Source: an uncultured Spirochaetales bacterium | GTDB lineage: Bacteria; Spirochaetota; Spirochaetia; Sphaerochaetales; Sphaerochaetaceae | Direction: 5' to 3' | NCBI GenBank assembly: GCA_944388965.1 | Contig: CALXKL010000005.1 | Coordinates: 62,001 to 126,000, forward strand | Length of the DNA stretch: 64,000 nucleotides | In this document: positions 16,639 through 25,981 of the stretch, piece by piece | Layout: each line of letters begins with the position of its first letter | Numbering within the stretch: the first letter of the stretch is position 1 | Notes under the pieces: generated by a model | Databases searched by the model: none | Seen by the model: the letters and a program-made list of their open reading frames with translations, nothing else | What the model was told of the DNA's origin: nothing | Made by a program: the position numbers and the translations under genes

Positions 16639-16925
16639 GAGTCGCGGTTCCTCCCGTTCTTCTTCTCCTTGAGAAGGAATCTCGTGACGACATACACCAG
16701 CGCTATCGAGAAGACCGAAGGGACGATGCAGTACAGCAGACTCATCAGTCCCATCGAGGACAGCTCGTGGATGAAGTCCGGCCTGCTACCAAGCCTGTAG
16801 CCCATGCAGGCTATGAGTATGAGCGTCACCGCAGTCTGGGCCCAGCCTATTGGGCGCGCGATGCGCTCGAGCCGGAGGGCGCGCGAGAGCAGCAGTCCGG
16901 CGACCATGCAGATTATGTAGAGCAT
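16632..16925 (-). CDS. lysine exporter LysO, N-terminal part as a separate gene
   Basis: The 97-aa membrane protein has three helices and the DUF340/LysO N-terminal pattern (AGLLLSRALRLERIARPI, LILIACMGYRLGS). It ends in the Lys/Arg-rich KEKKNGRNRDSW just where the second gene begins. The start at 16925 has AAGGA 8 nt upstream; longer frames reach 17015 but cross the promoter. The intact stop and coupled start suggest a naturally two-part exporter rather than a recent frameshift. Confidence 0.78.
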   Translation of the reverse strand: MLYIICMVAGLLLSRALRLERIARPIGWAQTAVTLILIACMGYRLGSRPDFIHELSSMGLMSLLYCIVPSVFSIALVYVVTRFLLKEKKNGRNRDSW

Positions 16926-16950
16926 ATTCAGAATCCTTGAACGAAGTGGG

Positions 16951-16979
16951 ATTATACGGATTTCGACGAATGTTTTCCA
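16951..16979 (-). promoter_or_regulatory. predicted promoter of the lysO pair
   Basis: The minus strand has a perfect TATAAT (16956-16951), 17 nt after a weak TGGAAA. Its 12-nt surrounding, GGATTATACGGA on the plus strand, recurs exactly at the Ca2+-ATPase promoter near 45035-45046. Confidence 0.5.
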
Positions 16980-17028
16980 CAAGTCGATCCGATGTGTTAT
17001 CCTATGGCTTTCCATGAGGAGATGACAT

Positions 17029-17814
17029 ATGTCTGATTACATGAACGGTACGGGGATCCAGTACCATCTGCACACGAAGAAGGGGGATGTCGGGCGCTAT
17101 GTGATCCTGCCTGGCGATCCCAAGCGTGTGCCATTGATCGCGCAGTACCTCGATGACGCACATCTTGTGGCCGACTCCAGGGAGTTCGTCACATACACAG
17201 GCCATCTGGATGGCGAGATGGTCAGCGTCACCAGCACCGGCATCGGCGGACCGAGCGCCTCCATCGCCATGGAGGAGCTGTTCAAATGCGGAAGCGACAC
17301 CTTCATCAGGATGGGAACCTGCGGCGGCATCGCCCTGCCTGTCATCGGCGGGGACGTGGTGATCGCGACGGGCGCCGTGAGGATGGAGGGGACCAGCCGC
17401 GAGTATGCTCCGATCGAGTTCCCCGCAGTCGCCTCGTTCGATGTGGCCATGGCATTGAAGCAGGGCGCCATGAAGCTCGGCATGCGCTACCACATGGGCG
17501 TCGTCCAGTGCAAGGACAGCTTCTATGGGCAGCACGATCCAGACGAGATGCCTGTCAGCTATGAGCTTTTGAACAAGTGGGAGGCCTGGAAGAGACTTGG
17601 CGTGCTGGCAAGCGAGATGGAGAGCGCCGCGCTGTTCACCGTGGCCGCGCGTCTGGGGGCAAGGGCTGGAAGCGCCTTCTTCGTCGTAGGCAACCAGGAG
17701 AGGGAGAAGCTGGGCATGGACAACCCGAAGCTCCATGACACGACCCCTGCGATAAAGGTCGCCATAGAAGGCCTGAGGGAGCTGATCAGAGAGGATAGAA
17801 GCGGCAACCGGTAG
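17029..17814 (+). CDS. udp: uridine phosphorylase
   Basis: The 261-aa NP-I family enzyme splits uridine (and perhaps deoxyuridine) with phosphate into uracil and ribose 1-phosphate. The motifs are [48 protein letters not shown] and [16 protein letters not shown] with the ribose-binding Glu and Met. GAGGAG lies 6 nt before ATG 17029. It is monocistronic and divergent from lysO. The 3' end overlaps the convergent GIY-YIG-like gene by 29 nt. Confidence 0.92.
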   Translation: MSDYMNGTGIQYHLHTKKGDVGRYVILPGDPKRVPLIAQYLDDAHLVADSREFVTYTGHLDGEMVSVTSTGIGGPSASIAMEELFKCGSDTFIRMGTCGGIALPVIGGDVVIATGAVRMEGTSREYAPIEFPAVASFDVAMALKQGAMKLGMRYHMGVVQCKDSFYGQHDPDEMPVSYELLNKWEAWKRLGVLASEMESAALFTVAARLGARAGSAFFVVGNQEREKLGMDNPKLHDTTPAIKVAIEGLRELIREDRSGNR

Positions 17815-18061
17815 ACTCGAGCCGCCTGCGGACCTCGTCACGGCATGTCTCCAGTCCATCCTGGGGGCATGTCGCCATGACCTCGATGACGAAAAGCTCC
17901 AATCCGGTCTTCGTGTAGTCTTCCTGCAGACTTGAACAGGGATGCATGCCCAGGTCCAGGCTGAAGCGCTCCTTGGCTGCGACGTTCTCCACGTCGTCGC
18001 TCACTCCGAGATAGGTCATATCCGTCTTGAGATTGTAGATTCTGTATACTCCGCAGCTCAT
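17786..18061 (-). CDS. degenerate GIY-YIG-domain protein
   Basis: The 91-aa protein has GVY (residues 4-6) and YLG (17-19) in place of GIY and YIG. The downstream pattern [16 protein letters not shown]...LFVIEVMA resembles the GKHHNKxLQxxYxKYG...FxFxVLE of single-domain GIY-YIG proteins. The catalytic Arg expected after YIG is missing ([11 protein letters not shown]), so nuclease activity is doubtful. GAGG lies about 11 nt before ATG 18061. It sits between udp and lacL, with no functional hint from context. Confidence 0.6.
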   Translation of the reverse strand: MSCGVYRIYNLKTDMTYLGVSDDVENVAAKERFSLDLGMHPCSSLQEDYTKTGLELFVIEVMATCPQDGLETCRDEVRRRLESTGCRFYPL

Positions 18062-18135
18062 CCGTCCATCCGCCTCATGCAGAGGATATCCGCAAACGGG
18101 ACGAATGTGAACATGCCTTCCAGTGTCTCCCGTTC

Positions 18136-18165
18136 TTGAATTCGTCTGGTTTCAGCCTGTATCAT
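18136..18165 (+). promoter_or_regulatory. predicted promoter of lacLM
   Basis: TTGAAT (18136-18141), an 18-nt spacer and TATCAT (18160-18165) form a clear pair, with AAGGAG 7 nt before the lacL start. The same -35 and spacer length occur at the LacI-type regulator gene (30064). No LacI-type palindrome is seen here. Confidence 0.55.
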
Positions 18166-18187
18166 CGAATCCGTAAGGAGTCTTTCG

Positions 18188-20035
18188 ATGAATCCGGATC
18201 TTGGCTGGCTATCGGACCCTGCTGTATTCAGGGTGAACAGACGTGATGCTCACAGCGACCATGTGCACTATCGCGACGAGAAGGAGGCGGAACGCGGCCG
18301 CTCATCCTTCTTCCACAGTCTCGACGGGCAGTGGGACTTCATCTGGTCGGCGACGCCGGAGGAGAGGGAGAAGGACTTCCACCGTCCAGGCTTCAGAAGC
18401 AGGAGGATCGGGAAGATCCAGGTTCCGGGGCATGTCGAGATCCAGGGCCATGGACAGGTGCAGTACATAAACACGATGTATCCCTGGGAGGGGAGGGAGA
18501 TGCTCCGCCCGCCCATGGTTCCGCACGACAACCCGGTCAGCCAGTACATCAGGCGCTTCGACCTGCCTGCAAGGATGGCGGGTCAGCGCATCATCCTGCG
18601 CTTCGACGGCGTCGAGTGCGCGATGTACGTCTACCTCAACGGACAGTTCGTCGGCTATGCCGAGGACAGTTTCACCCCCAGCGAGTTCGAGATCACAGAC
18701 CTGGTTCGTGAGCGGGGCAACAGGCTCTGCGTCGAGGTCTACAAGAGGAGCAAGGCCAGCTGGATCGAGGACCAGGACTTCTTCCGCTTCTCCGGCATCT
18801 TCCGCCCCGTCTACCTGTACAGCATCCCTTCCTGCCATGTGGACGACATGTGGGCGAAGACCGACCTTATGAGGGACGAGTCGGGTACGTTCTCTCTGAG
18901 GCTCAGGCTCTCCTATGGCGACCCTTCATTCAGGGGAAGACTGGAATACCGTCTTGGCGACCTTGTGTCGGGGTCGTTGGATCTCGATGCGTCCGTCACC
19001 TCCTGGCAGAGCGAGGTCTTCGCGATTCCGTTCGTTGGACAGTACCATTACAGGGCCCCGAAGCTGTACGACTTCTCGATCACCGTATACGACGATGCCG
19101 GCGATGTGGTCGAATACATCCCATACAGGATAGGCTTCAACCATATAGAGGTCGAGAACGGCATGGTGATGTACAACTACCACCGGATTGTCATCTGCGG
19201 GGTGAACAGACATGAATGGTCACCCTCGGGCGGACGCTCGATAACCCTCGACGACATGATGAGGGACATCGACCTCATACGGCAGGCAAGATGCAACAGC
19301 GTTCGCACCTGCCACTATCCCGACAGGGTGGAGTGGTACTCCATGTGCGACGAGGCAGGCATCTACGTCATGGCGGAGACGAACATGGAGAGCCATGGCT
19401 CGTGGCAGAAGAACAGTGCTGTGGAGCCGAGCTGGAACGTGCCTGGCGACAGACCCGAGTGGAAGGACCTCGTCCTGGACCGCTGCGTCTCGAACTTCGA
19501 GCTGTTGAAGAACCACACGTCCATCATCTTCTGGTCGCTGGGCAACGAGAGCTGGTGCGGAGAGTGCATCCAGGCGATGAACGACTATTACAAGAGCGTC
19601 GACGACGGCCGTCTCGTGCATTACGAGGGCGTGTTCCACAGACCGGAGATGAAAAGCTCGGTCAGCGATGTGGAGAGTCAGATGTATGCACCTCCACAGC
19701 GTGTACGCAGGTACCTGGAGAAGGACGGGAGCAAGCCGTTCCTCCTTTGCGAATACATGCACTCGATGGGCAACAGCCTGGGCGGTCTCAAGGAGTACGA
19801 CGACCTGTTCGACGAGTACCTGGGCTACGTCGGTGGATATATCTGGGACTTCATCGACCAGGCCCTCTACAGGACCGACGAGGCCACGGGTGAGCGGTAT
19901 CTTGCCTATGGCGGCGATTTCGAAGAGAAGCGCAGCGACTACGAGTTCAGCTGCAACGGCATCGTCGATGCCGAGCGCAATGTGAAGCCTGGATTCCAGG
20001 AAGTGGAGGCCGTTTATGGAAATCGTCTTTGGTGA
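18188..20035 (+). CDS. lacL: beta-galactosidase large subunit (LacL type, GH2)
   Basis: The 615-aa protein holds the first four GH2 domains: sugar-binding jelly roll, immunoglobulin-like domain, (beta/alpha)8 barrel. The acid/base Glu is E454 in LGNESW and the nucleophile is E522 in LLCEYMHSMGNS; NRHEWSPSGG is also conserved. It ends where the barrel ends, and the usual fifth domain is supplied by the next gene, as in LacL/LacM enzymes of lactobacilli. There is no signal peptide, so it acts on beta-galactosides in the cytoplasm. No lactose permease is adjacent. Confidence 0.93.
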   Translation: MNPDLGWLSDPAVFRVNRRDAHSDHVHYRDEKEAERGRSSFFHSLDGQWDFIWSATPEEREKDFHRPGFRSRRIGKIQVPGHVEIQGHGQVQYINTMYPWEGREMLRPPMVPHDNPVSQYIRRFDLPARMAGQRIILRFDGVECAMYVYLNGQFVGYAEDSFTPSEFEITDLVRERGNRLCVEVYKRSKASWIEDQDFFRFSGIFRPVYLYSIPSCHVDDMWAKTDLMRDESGTFSLRLRLSYGDPSFRGRLEYRLGDLVSGSLDLDASVTSWQSEVFAIPFVGQYHYRAPKLYDFSITVYDDAGDVVEYIPYRIGFNHIEVENGMVMYNYHRIVICGVNRHEWSPSGGRSITLDDMMRDIDLIRQARCNSVRTCHYPDRVEWYSMCDEAGIYVMAETNMESHGSWQKNSAVEPSWNVPGDRPEWKDLVLDRCVSNFELLKNHTSIIFWSLGNESWCGECIQAMNDYYKSVDDGRLVHYEGVFHRPEMKSSVSDVESQMYAPPQRVRRYLEKDGSKPFLLCEYMHSMGNSLGGLKEYDDLFDEYLGYVGGYIWDFIDQALYRTDEATGERYLAYGGDFEEKRSDYEFSCNGIVDAERNVKPGFQEVEAVYGNRLW

Positions 20036-20933
20036 TGTATCTCTAGGTGTGGCCCACGACGGCACGCATTACATCTTCGCCTATGACAAGGGCGGACTGG
20101 ACAGTCTGGAGAAGGATGGCAGGGAATACCTGTACCGCGTCCCGTATCTCTCCTTCTGGCGCGCCACGACCGACAACGACCGAGGAAACGGCTTCTCGAA
20201 GCGTTCTGCCATGTGGATGGGGGCGGACCTTTTCAGCGATGTCGTATCGTTCGAGGCGACAATCGACGGCACGCAGCTGACAGGCCATGACCTGGTGGCT
20301 CCTTCGAACAACGCACTGCTGGATTCCCCGCTTCGCCATGCTGGCGCCATGTCCATTACGTTCAGGTATTCCACATGCACCGAGCCGAAGGCCGGCGTCG
20401 AGGTGACGTATTCCATTGCCGAAGGCCAGGACGGGGTGAGGGTGGACTACTCCTATGAAGGAGTTCCGGGTCTTCCTGAGCTGCCGGTATGCGGGATGCG
20501 CTTCGTGCTTCCTTTCAGAATCGACTCCTACGAGTGGGATGGACTGTCGGGAGAGACCTATCCCGACAGGATGTACGGGGGCCGGAGTGGCCACTTCGTC
20601 CAGGAGGGCTGCCCGACCTGTCCATATGCCATGGCGCAGGACTACGGTATGCACATGGAGACCCGTTGCCTGGACATGATGGCAGGCGACAGACATCTCA
20701 AAGTCTCGGCGGTGGACGGAGGGACCTTCAACTTCTCCGTCCTTCCCTCCTCTCCACATGAGCTGGAGAGCGCCTGGCATCCGGTCGATCTGCCCGTGTA
20801 CAGACGGACCTATCTGACGATCGCGGCAGCGGTGCGCGGAGTTGGCGGAATAGACAGCTGGCTCAGCGATGTCGGCTGGCAGTACCATGTCGATTCGTCC
20901 ATGAATCACAGGACCTGCTTCACGATCTCATAG
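20016..20933 (+). CDS. lacM: beta-galactosidase small subunit (LacM type)
   Basis: The 305-aa Bgal_small_N-type domain begins MEIVFGDVSLGVAHDGTHYIFAYDKGGL. It contains LSFWRATTDNDRGNGFSKRS, which lines the active site in GH2 enzymes, and GMRFVLPFRIDSYEWDGLSGETYPDR. It pairs with LacL to make the active heterodimer. ATG 20016 has GGAGG 7 nt upstream and overlaps lacL by 20 nt in a different frame, so this is a true two-gene arrangement, not a readthrough. No terminator with a U-tract is seen after it. Confidence 0.92.
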   Translation: MEIVFGDVSLGVAHDGTHYIFAYDKGGLDSLEKDGREYLYRVPYLSFWRATTDNDRGNGFSKRSAMWMGADLFSDVVSFEATIDGTQLTGHDLVAPSNNALLDSPLRHAGAMSITFRYSTCTEPKAGVEVTYSIAEGQDGVRVDYSYEGVPGLPELPVCGMRFVLPFRIDSYEWDGLSGETYPDRMYGGRSGHFVQEGCPTCPYAMAQDYGMHMETRCLDMMAGDRHLKVSAVDGGTFNFSVLPSSPHELESAWHPVDLPVYRRTYLTIAAAVRGVGGIDSWLSDVGWQYHVDSSMNHRTCFTIS

Positions 20934-21193
20934 CCTTTCGTTTGCGGCTTGGCCTGTCTCCGGTCAAGTCGCACGAGTGTGTCCTTTCCCCATGACATTT
21001 CGGTCGATGTGATGTGTATGCGCAGTTTTTCCTGTACACTGTGCCCATCCTGTCGTAAATACGTACACAAAGGATGTGGAAACATCAATTTCTTTGCAAT
21101 CAAGGTTTCATTTTTGTCTTTTTCGATTATACTTTGCCGTATGATGTCTCTGGAAAAGGGGAGTCATGTGAATTTCACTGGAAGGTAGATCTT
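20934..21193 (+). promoter_or_regulatory. V-ATPase operon promoter region
   Basis: This 260-nt gap has no gene. TATACT (21128-21133) is the likely -10, embedded in a T-rich tract with a poor -35 (TTTCAT). It gives a leader of about 55 nt that contains the perfect 11-nt palindrome GTGAATTTCAC (21168-21178). Upstream, GTACAC occurs twice and a weak CATCCT/AGGATG pairing is possible. A GGAAGG ribosome site precedes atpE. Confidence 0.45.
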
Positions 21194-21778
21194 ATGGAAC
21201 AGCAGATTCAGGACCTGGTCGATTCCATCCGCAAGGAAGGTCTGGATGAGGCCAATCGGGAAAGGGACAGGATAATCGCCCAGGCGAAGGCCGAGGCCGA
21301 CAGAATCGTCAAGGAGGCCCGTGAGAACGCGGCGAAGATGATAGAGGACGCCACGAAGGAGTGCGAGCTCAGACAGCAGAGCACCAAGGCCTCCCTTGTG
21401 CAGGCGTCCAGGGACGTCGCCCTCTCCCTGAAGGGCGAGATCAACGACCAGCTGGCGAAGATACTCTCGCAGCAGATCGCCGCATCCTTCGACAAGGAGC
21501 TTGTGGCGAAGATTGTCGCGGCGGCAGTCGAAGCCGGTCTTAAGGATACCATCATCGAGATCTCCGGACAGGATGCCCAGTCCATCGTCGCCTCGCTTTC
21601 GGCCTCGCTTGCCTCGAAGCTGAAGGGCGGGCTTTCGCTCAAGGTCGGAACCGGCTATGACGGTGCACGCCTCGTTTCCAACGATGGAAGCGGCTACATC
21701 GACCTCTCTGCAGAGGAGATGGCCGGTCTGCTCAAGCCGTATCTGAGCGACGCCGTCAAGGCGCTGGTCTTCGACTGA
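21194..21778 (+). CDS. atpE: V-type ATPase subunit E
   Basis: The 194-aa protein forms the peripheral stalk of the V/A-type ATPase. The N-terminal 100 residues are a charged, Ala-rich helix typical of subunit E (AQAKAEADRIVKEARENAAKMIEDA), followed by a small globular C-terminal domain. ATG 21194 follows GGAAGG; a longer frame starting at 21074 crosses the promoter. It is the first gene of the operon E - DUF2764 - A - B - D - I - K, an order known from spirochaetes. No separate C, F or G gene is present in the operon. Confidence 0.88.
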   Translation: MEQQIQDLVDSIRKEGLDEANRERDRIIAQAKAEADRIVKEARENAAKMIEDATKECELRQQSTKASLVQASRDVALSLKGEINDQLAKILSQQIAASFDKELVAKIVAAAVEAGLKDTIIEISGQDAQSIVASLSASLASKLKGGLSLKVGTGYDGARLVSNDGSGYIDLSAEEMAGLLKPYLSDAVKALVFD

Positions 21779-21790
21779 GGTCGTTTCGCG

Positions 21791-22330
21791 ATGGCGAACT
21801 ACTACTATTTCGTTCCATCCCTTCCGGCCATCAGAAGCGATAGCGAGAGTTTCATGTCCGTCGAGGACTTCCTCGCTCTCTGCCGGCCACGCATCTCCAG
21901 GAAGGACTATGGGATACTCTCGCGTGTCGCCCTGACGGACGATGTCGTCAAGGGCAACGACTTCGTCGAGGGATATACGCGTTTCAGAAGCATTGTGAAC
22001 AGGGAGCTGGCCTGGCAGCGCAGCCAGGCGCTCGGCATGAGCGGTGATGAATACGTCAACGACGGCGAGAAGGACGCCTTGGTCACATCCGCTGTCAAGA
22101 AGGCGGTGATGGAAGTCGATCCGCTCGAAGGCGAGAGGATCCTCCTTTCACTGTACTTCGACTATCTGGACAGGAACATAGGCTTCGGCCACGAATGGGA
22201 CCTGACCTTCCTGATAAGCTATGCGCTCAAGCTCCAGCTGCTTGCCCGACGCAACGCTTTCACCAGGGACAGGGGAAGGGCGGAGTTCGACTCGCTCTTC
22301 GGTCAGCTGAGAAGGGAAATATTCGAATAA
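21791..22330 (+). CDS. DUF2764 protein of the V-ATPase operon
   Basis: The 179-aa protein starts MANYYYFVPSLPAI, the DUF2764 opening. The family is found between atpE and atpA in spirochaetes and some other bacteria with V-type ATPases. It is helical with no membrane span. It is thought to replace a missing stalk or central subunit such as C, but that role is inferred from position only. It sits 12 nt after atpE and 10 nt before atpA. Confidence 0.85.
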   Translation: MANYYYFVPSLPAIRSDSESFMSVEDFLALCRPRISRKDYGILSRVALTDDVVKGNDFVEGYTRFRSIVNRELAWQRSQALGMSGDEYVNDGEKDALVTSAVKKAVMEVDPLEGERILLSLYFDYLDRNIGFGHEWDLTFLISYALKLQLLARRNAFTRDRGRAEFDSLFGQLRREIFE

Positions 22331-22340
22331 GGGGACATAT

Positions 22341-24065
22341 ATGGCACAGAAGAAGGGACATGTGGTCAGCGTCAACGGCAACATGGTCAACGTCCGATTC
22401 GAAGGCGACATAGTCAAGAACGAGGTCGCCTACATAAAGGTCGGGGACACCCGGCTCAAGAGCGAGGTCATCAGGATAAGCGACGGAGTCGCATCCATGC
22501 AGGTGTACGAGATGACGACGGGTGTCGGCGTTGGAGACGAGGTCGAGTTCTCCGGCGAACTGCTTTCCGTAGAGCTGGGACCCGGGCTTCTCAGCCAGGT
22601 CTACGACGGTCTTCAGAACCCGCTTCCGGAGCTTGCCGACAAGTGCGGCAACTTCCTGCAGCGCGGTGTCTATCTTGATGCGATTCCGGACCGCGACTGG
22701 CCTTTCACTGCACTCGCGAAAGCCGGTGACATCGTCGTCGCAGGCGATACCCTGGGAACGGTTCCCGAAGGCTCATTCACGCATCACATCATGGTGCCAT
22801 TCGGTCTGCAGGGACAGTGGAAGGTCGAGTCGATCGTTCCCGATGGCACATACAATGTCAGAAGCGAGATCGCCGTCATCAGCGACGGCAGGCAGAAGAA
22901 GAGCCTTTCCATGGTCTTCGACTGGCCGGTCAAGAAGGCGATCGGATGCTATGAGGAGAGACTCATGCCTGACGAGCCGATGGTGACGAAGATCCGCATC
23001 ATCGACACCTTCCTGCCCGTCGCCAAGGGTGGAACATACTGCACGCCCGGTCCCTTCGGAGCCGGAAAGACGGTGCTCCAGCACCTGACCAGCCGCAACG
23101 CCGATGTCGACATCGTCATCATCGCGGCCTGCGGCGAGCGTGCCGGCGAGGTCGTCGAGGTCCTCAAGGAGTTCCCGGAGCTTGTCGATCCCAGGACAGG
23201 TCGTTCGCTCATGGAGCGCACGATCATAATCTGCAACACCTCCTCGATGCCGGTTGCGGCCAGAGAGGCCTCGGTCTACACTGCGGCGACACTTGCGGAA
23301 TACTACAGGAACATGGGGCTTGACGTCCTCCTGCTTGCCGATTCCACCTCCCGATGGGCCCAGGCCATGAGGGAGATGAGCGGACGACTCGAGGAGATCC
23401 CCGGTGAGGAGGCCTTCCCGGCCTACCTCGAATCCAGGATCGCCGAGTTCTACGAGAGGGCTGGAAAGGTGCGTCTAAAGGACGGCACCATCGCCTCCGT
23501 GACGATTGGCGGCACGGTCTCCCCTGCAGGTGGAAACTTCGAGGAGCCCGTCACCCAGGCGACGCTGAAGGTCGTCGGCGCATTCCATGGACTGTCCAGG
23601 GAGCGCTCCGATGCAAGAAAGTACCCTGCAATCGATCCGCTCGATTCGTGGTCGAAGTACACGGGCATCATCGACCAGGACAAGGTGGCGAAGGCGTATG
23701 GGATTCTTGCACGCGGCAACGAGGTCAACCAGATGATGAAGGTCGTGGGAGAGGAGGGCACCAGCCTCGAGGACTACATCGTCTATCAGAAGGGCGAACT
23801 GCTGGATGCCGTATACCTCCAGCAGAACTCGTTCGATCCGGTCGACTTCGCCGTCGTCCCGGAACGCCAGAAGGAGAGTTTCGACATCCTGTACGACATT
23901 CTCATGAGCGACTACGACATCGCCTCCAAGAGCGATGCCAGAGTCTTCTTCAACCAGCTGCGCCAGGCGTTCCTCGACTGGAACGGCATCGCGCTGGACG
24001 ACGAGAGGTTCGCACAGTACAGGGAGGCCCTGGTGAAAACGTACACGCAGAAGGTGAGGGCATAG
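22341..24065 (+). CDS. atpA: V-type ATPase catalytic subunit A
   Basis: The 574-aa catalytic subunit of V1 hydrolyses or synthesises ATP. Walker A is GPFGAGKTVL (from residue 237) and the catalytic Glu lies in ACGERAGEVVEV. The V/A-specific bulge region (about 90-190, DWPFTALAKAGDIVVAGD) distinguishes it from F-type beta. The arginine-rich C-terminal helical domain is complete and the length is typical. It lies 3 nt upstream of atpB in the same operon. Confidence 0.97.
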   Translation: MAQKKGHVVSVNGNMVNVRFEGDIVKNEVAYIKVGDTRLKSEVIRISDGVASMQVYEMTTGVGVGDEVEFSGELLSVELGPGLLSQVYDGLQNPLPELADKCGNFLQRGVYLDAIPDRDWPFTALAKAGDIVVAGDTLGTVPEGSFTHHIMVPFGLQGQWKVESIVPDGTYNVRSEIAVISDGRQKKSLSMVFDWPVKKAIGCYEERLMPDEPMVTKIRIIDTFLPVAKGGTYCTPGPFGAGKTVLQHLTSRNADVDIVIIAACGERAGEVVEVLKEFPELVDPRTGRSLMERTIIICNTSSMPVAAREASVYTAATLAEYYRNMGLDVLLLADSTSRWAQAMREMSGRLEEIPGEEAFPAYLESRIAEFYERAGKVRLKDGTIASVTIGGTVSPAGGNFEEPVTQATLKVVGAFHGLSRERSDARKYPAIDPLDSWSKYTGIIDQDKVAKAYGILARGNEVNQMMKVVGEEGTSLEDYIVYQKGELLDAVYLQQNSFDPVDFAVVPERQKESFDILYDILMSDYDIASKSDARVFFNQLRQAFLDWNGIALDDERFAQYREALVKTYTQKVRA

Positions 24066-24068
24066 GCC

Positions 24069-25364
24069 ATGCAGAAGGTATATACGAAGATTGACAGCAT
24101 CGTCGGAAACGTCATCACGGTACGTGCGACGGGAGTGAGGAACAGCGACCTGGCCGAAGTGACGACGAGCACAGGAAAGAGCTATGCGAACGTCATAAAG
24201 CTGGACGGGGACAGGGTCTCCCTCCAGGTCTTCTCCGGAACACAGGGTGTCAGCACAGGAGACAGCGTCCGCTTTCTCGGGCATCCTCTCCAGGTCAGCT
24301 ACTCCGACGCCCTGCTGGGACGCGTGTTCGACGGGTCGGGAAAGCCGCGTGACAACGGGCCCGAGCTGGACGAGAACATGATCGAGATCGCCGGACCTTC
24401 GGTCAATCCGTCAAAGAGAATCATCCCAAGGAAGATGGTCAGGACCGGCATCCCGATGATCGACATGTTCAACACGCTTGTCGAGAGCCAGAAGCTGCCC
24501 ATCTTCTCCGTCTCCGGAGAGCCGTACAACCAGCTTCTTGCCCGCATTGCGATGCAGGCCGAGGTCGACCTGATCGTTCTTGGCGGCATGGGACTCAAGT
24601 ACGACGACTACCTCTTCTTCAAGAACACTCTCGAGAAGAGCGGTGCCATGTCCAGGACGATCATGTTCATCCATACCGCAAGCGACCCCACGGTCGAGTG
24701 CACGCTCGTCCCCGACCTTGCTCTTGCCGTCGCCGAACGCTTCGCGGTCGATGGAAAGCGGGTGCTTTGTCTGCTGACCGACATGACCAACTACTGCGAT
24801 GCCCAGAAGGAAATGGCCATAACCATGGACCAGGTGCCTTCCAACAGAGGCTACCCCGGCGACCTGTATTCGACATTGGCTTCGCGCTACGAGAAGGCCG
24901 TCGACTTCGCCGATGCCGGATCATTGACGATTCTCGCCGTCACGACGATGCCGGGAGATGACGTCACCCATCCTGTACCGGACAACACCGGATACATCAC
25001 CGAGGGCCAGTTCTATCTGCGCAACGGGCATATCGAACCGTTCGGTTCGCTGTCCCGTCTCAAGCAGCAGGTCAACTCCAGCACCCGCGACGACCACAGG
25101 TCGCTCATGGATGCCATGATCAAGCTGTATGCGGCATACAAGGACACCCTGGAGAAGAAGTCCATGGGATTCATGATGAGCGACTGGGACGAGAAGCTGC
25201 TCAGATACGGTTCCCTGTTCGAGACGAAGCTGATGGACCTTTCCGTCAACATCCCTCTCGAGGAGGCCCTCGATCTCGGCTGGAGGATTCTGGCCGAATG
25301 CTTCGAGAAGAACGAGACCGGCCTGAAGACCGAGCTCATCGAGCGCTACTGGCCCAAGGAGTGA
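24069..25364 (+). CDS. atpB: V-type ATPase non-catalytic subunit B
   Basis: The 431-aa nucleotide-binding-like subunit alternates with A in the V1 hexamer. It has the B-subunit wording [34 protein letters not shown] and [13 protein letters not shown], and lacks a P-loop: the equivalent of GxGKT reads [11 protein letters not shown]. The C-terminal region is normal. It starts 3 nt after atpA and is followed 6 nt later by atpD. Confidence 0.97.
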   Translation: MQKVYTKIDSIVGNVITVRATGVRNSDLAEVTTSTGKSYANVIKLDGDRVSLQVFSGTQGVSTGDSVRFLGHPLQVSYSDALLGRVFDGSGKPRDNGPELDENMIEIAGPSVNPSKRIIPRKMVRTGIPMIDMFNTLVESQKLPIFSVSGEPYNQLLARIAMQAEVDLIVLGGMGLKYDDYLFFKNTLEKSGAMSRTIMFIHTASDPTVECTLVPDLALAVAERFAVDGKRVLCLLTDMTNYCDAQKEMAITMDQVPSNRGYPGDLYSTLASRYEKAVDFADAGSLTILAVTTMPGDDVTHPVPDNTGYITEGQFYLRNGHIEPFGSLSRLKQQVNSSTRDDHRSLMDAMIKLYAAYKDTLEKKSMGFMMSDWDEKLLRYGSLFETKLMDLSVNIPLEEALDLGWRILAECFEKNETGLKTELIERYWPKE

Positions 25365-25370
25365 TGGCGT

Positions 25371-25979
25371 ATGGCCGTTAAGCTGACGAAGAACGAGCAG
25401 AAGAAGCAGAAGGATGCCCTGAAGCAGTTCAACCGCTATCTGCCGACGCTGCAGCTCAAGAAGCAGCAGCTCCAGATATGCATTCGTCAGATCGAGGCCC
25501 AGGTAGAGGAGTACAGGAGACAGCAGCGGAAGCTGATCGACTCCCTCGATTCCTGGATCGCGGTCTATGGCGAGAATCCGCTTCTTGGCGATCGCTCCAT
25601 CCTCTCGCTCGTCTCGATCGACACCATAGTCAAGGGAAGGGGCAACATAGCCGGCGTGGAGATACCGGTTTTCGAGGATCTCACGTTCAAGGATGTTCCC
25701 TACAGTCTGTACGACTATCCGCTGTGGGTCGACAAGGGCATCGTGGCGCTCAAGGACTGCTGCCGCTATGATGCCATGATAAAGACGCTGCAGGAGCAGA
25801 TGGACCTGCTTGGAAAGGAGCTGCGGACCACCAGCCAGAGGGTGAACCTGTTCGAGAAGGTGAAGATCCCCGAGGCGAAGGAGAACATCCGCAGGATCTC
25901 GATATATCTTGGTGACCAGGACACGAGCGCAGTCGTCCGTGGCAAGATCGCCAAGAGGAAGCTTGTGAAGGAGATGTGA
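25371..25979 (+). CDS. atpD: V-type ATPase subunit D (central shaft)
   Basis: The 202-aa protein is a long antiparallel helical hairpin with a short loop, starting MAVKLTKNEQKKQKDALKQFNRYLPTLQLKKQQLQ. It ends VNLFEKVKIPEAKENIRRISIYLGDQDT, a conserved C-terminal signature of subunit D. It forms the rotating shaft in V1. The stop lies just before the atpI start. Confidence 0.93.
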   Translation: MAVKLTKNEQKKQKDALKQFNRYLPTLQLKKQQLQICIRQIEAQVEEYRRQQRKLIDSLDSWIAVYGENPLLGDRSILSLVSIDTIVKGRGNIAGVEIPVFEDLTFKDVPYSLYDYPLWVDKGIVALKDCCRYDAMIKTLQEQMDLLGKELRTTSQRVNLFEKVKIPEAKENIRRISIYLGDQDTSAVVRGKIAKRKLVKEM

Positions 25980-25981
25980 CG

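Noticed and set aside
18188-20933. lacL/lacM as a frameshifted single beta-galactosidase
   Set aside because: The small subunit has its own ribosome site and start and the division matches known LacL/LacM enzymes, so a genuine two-gene form is the better reading.
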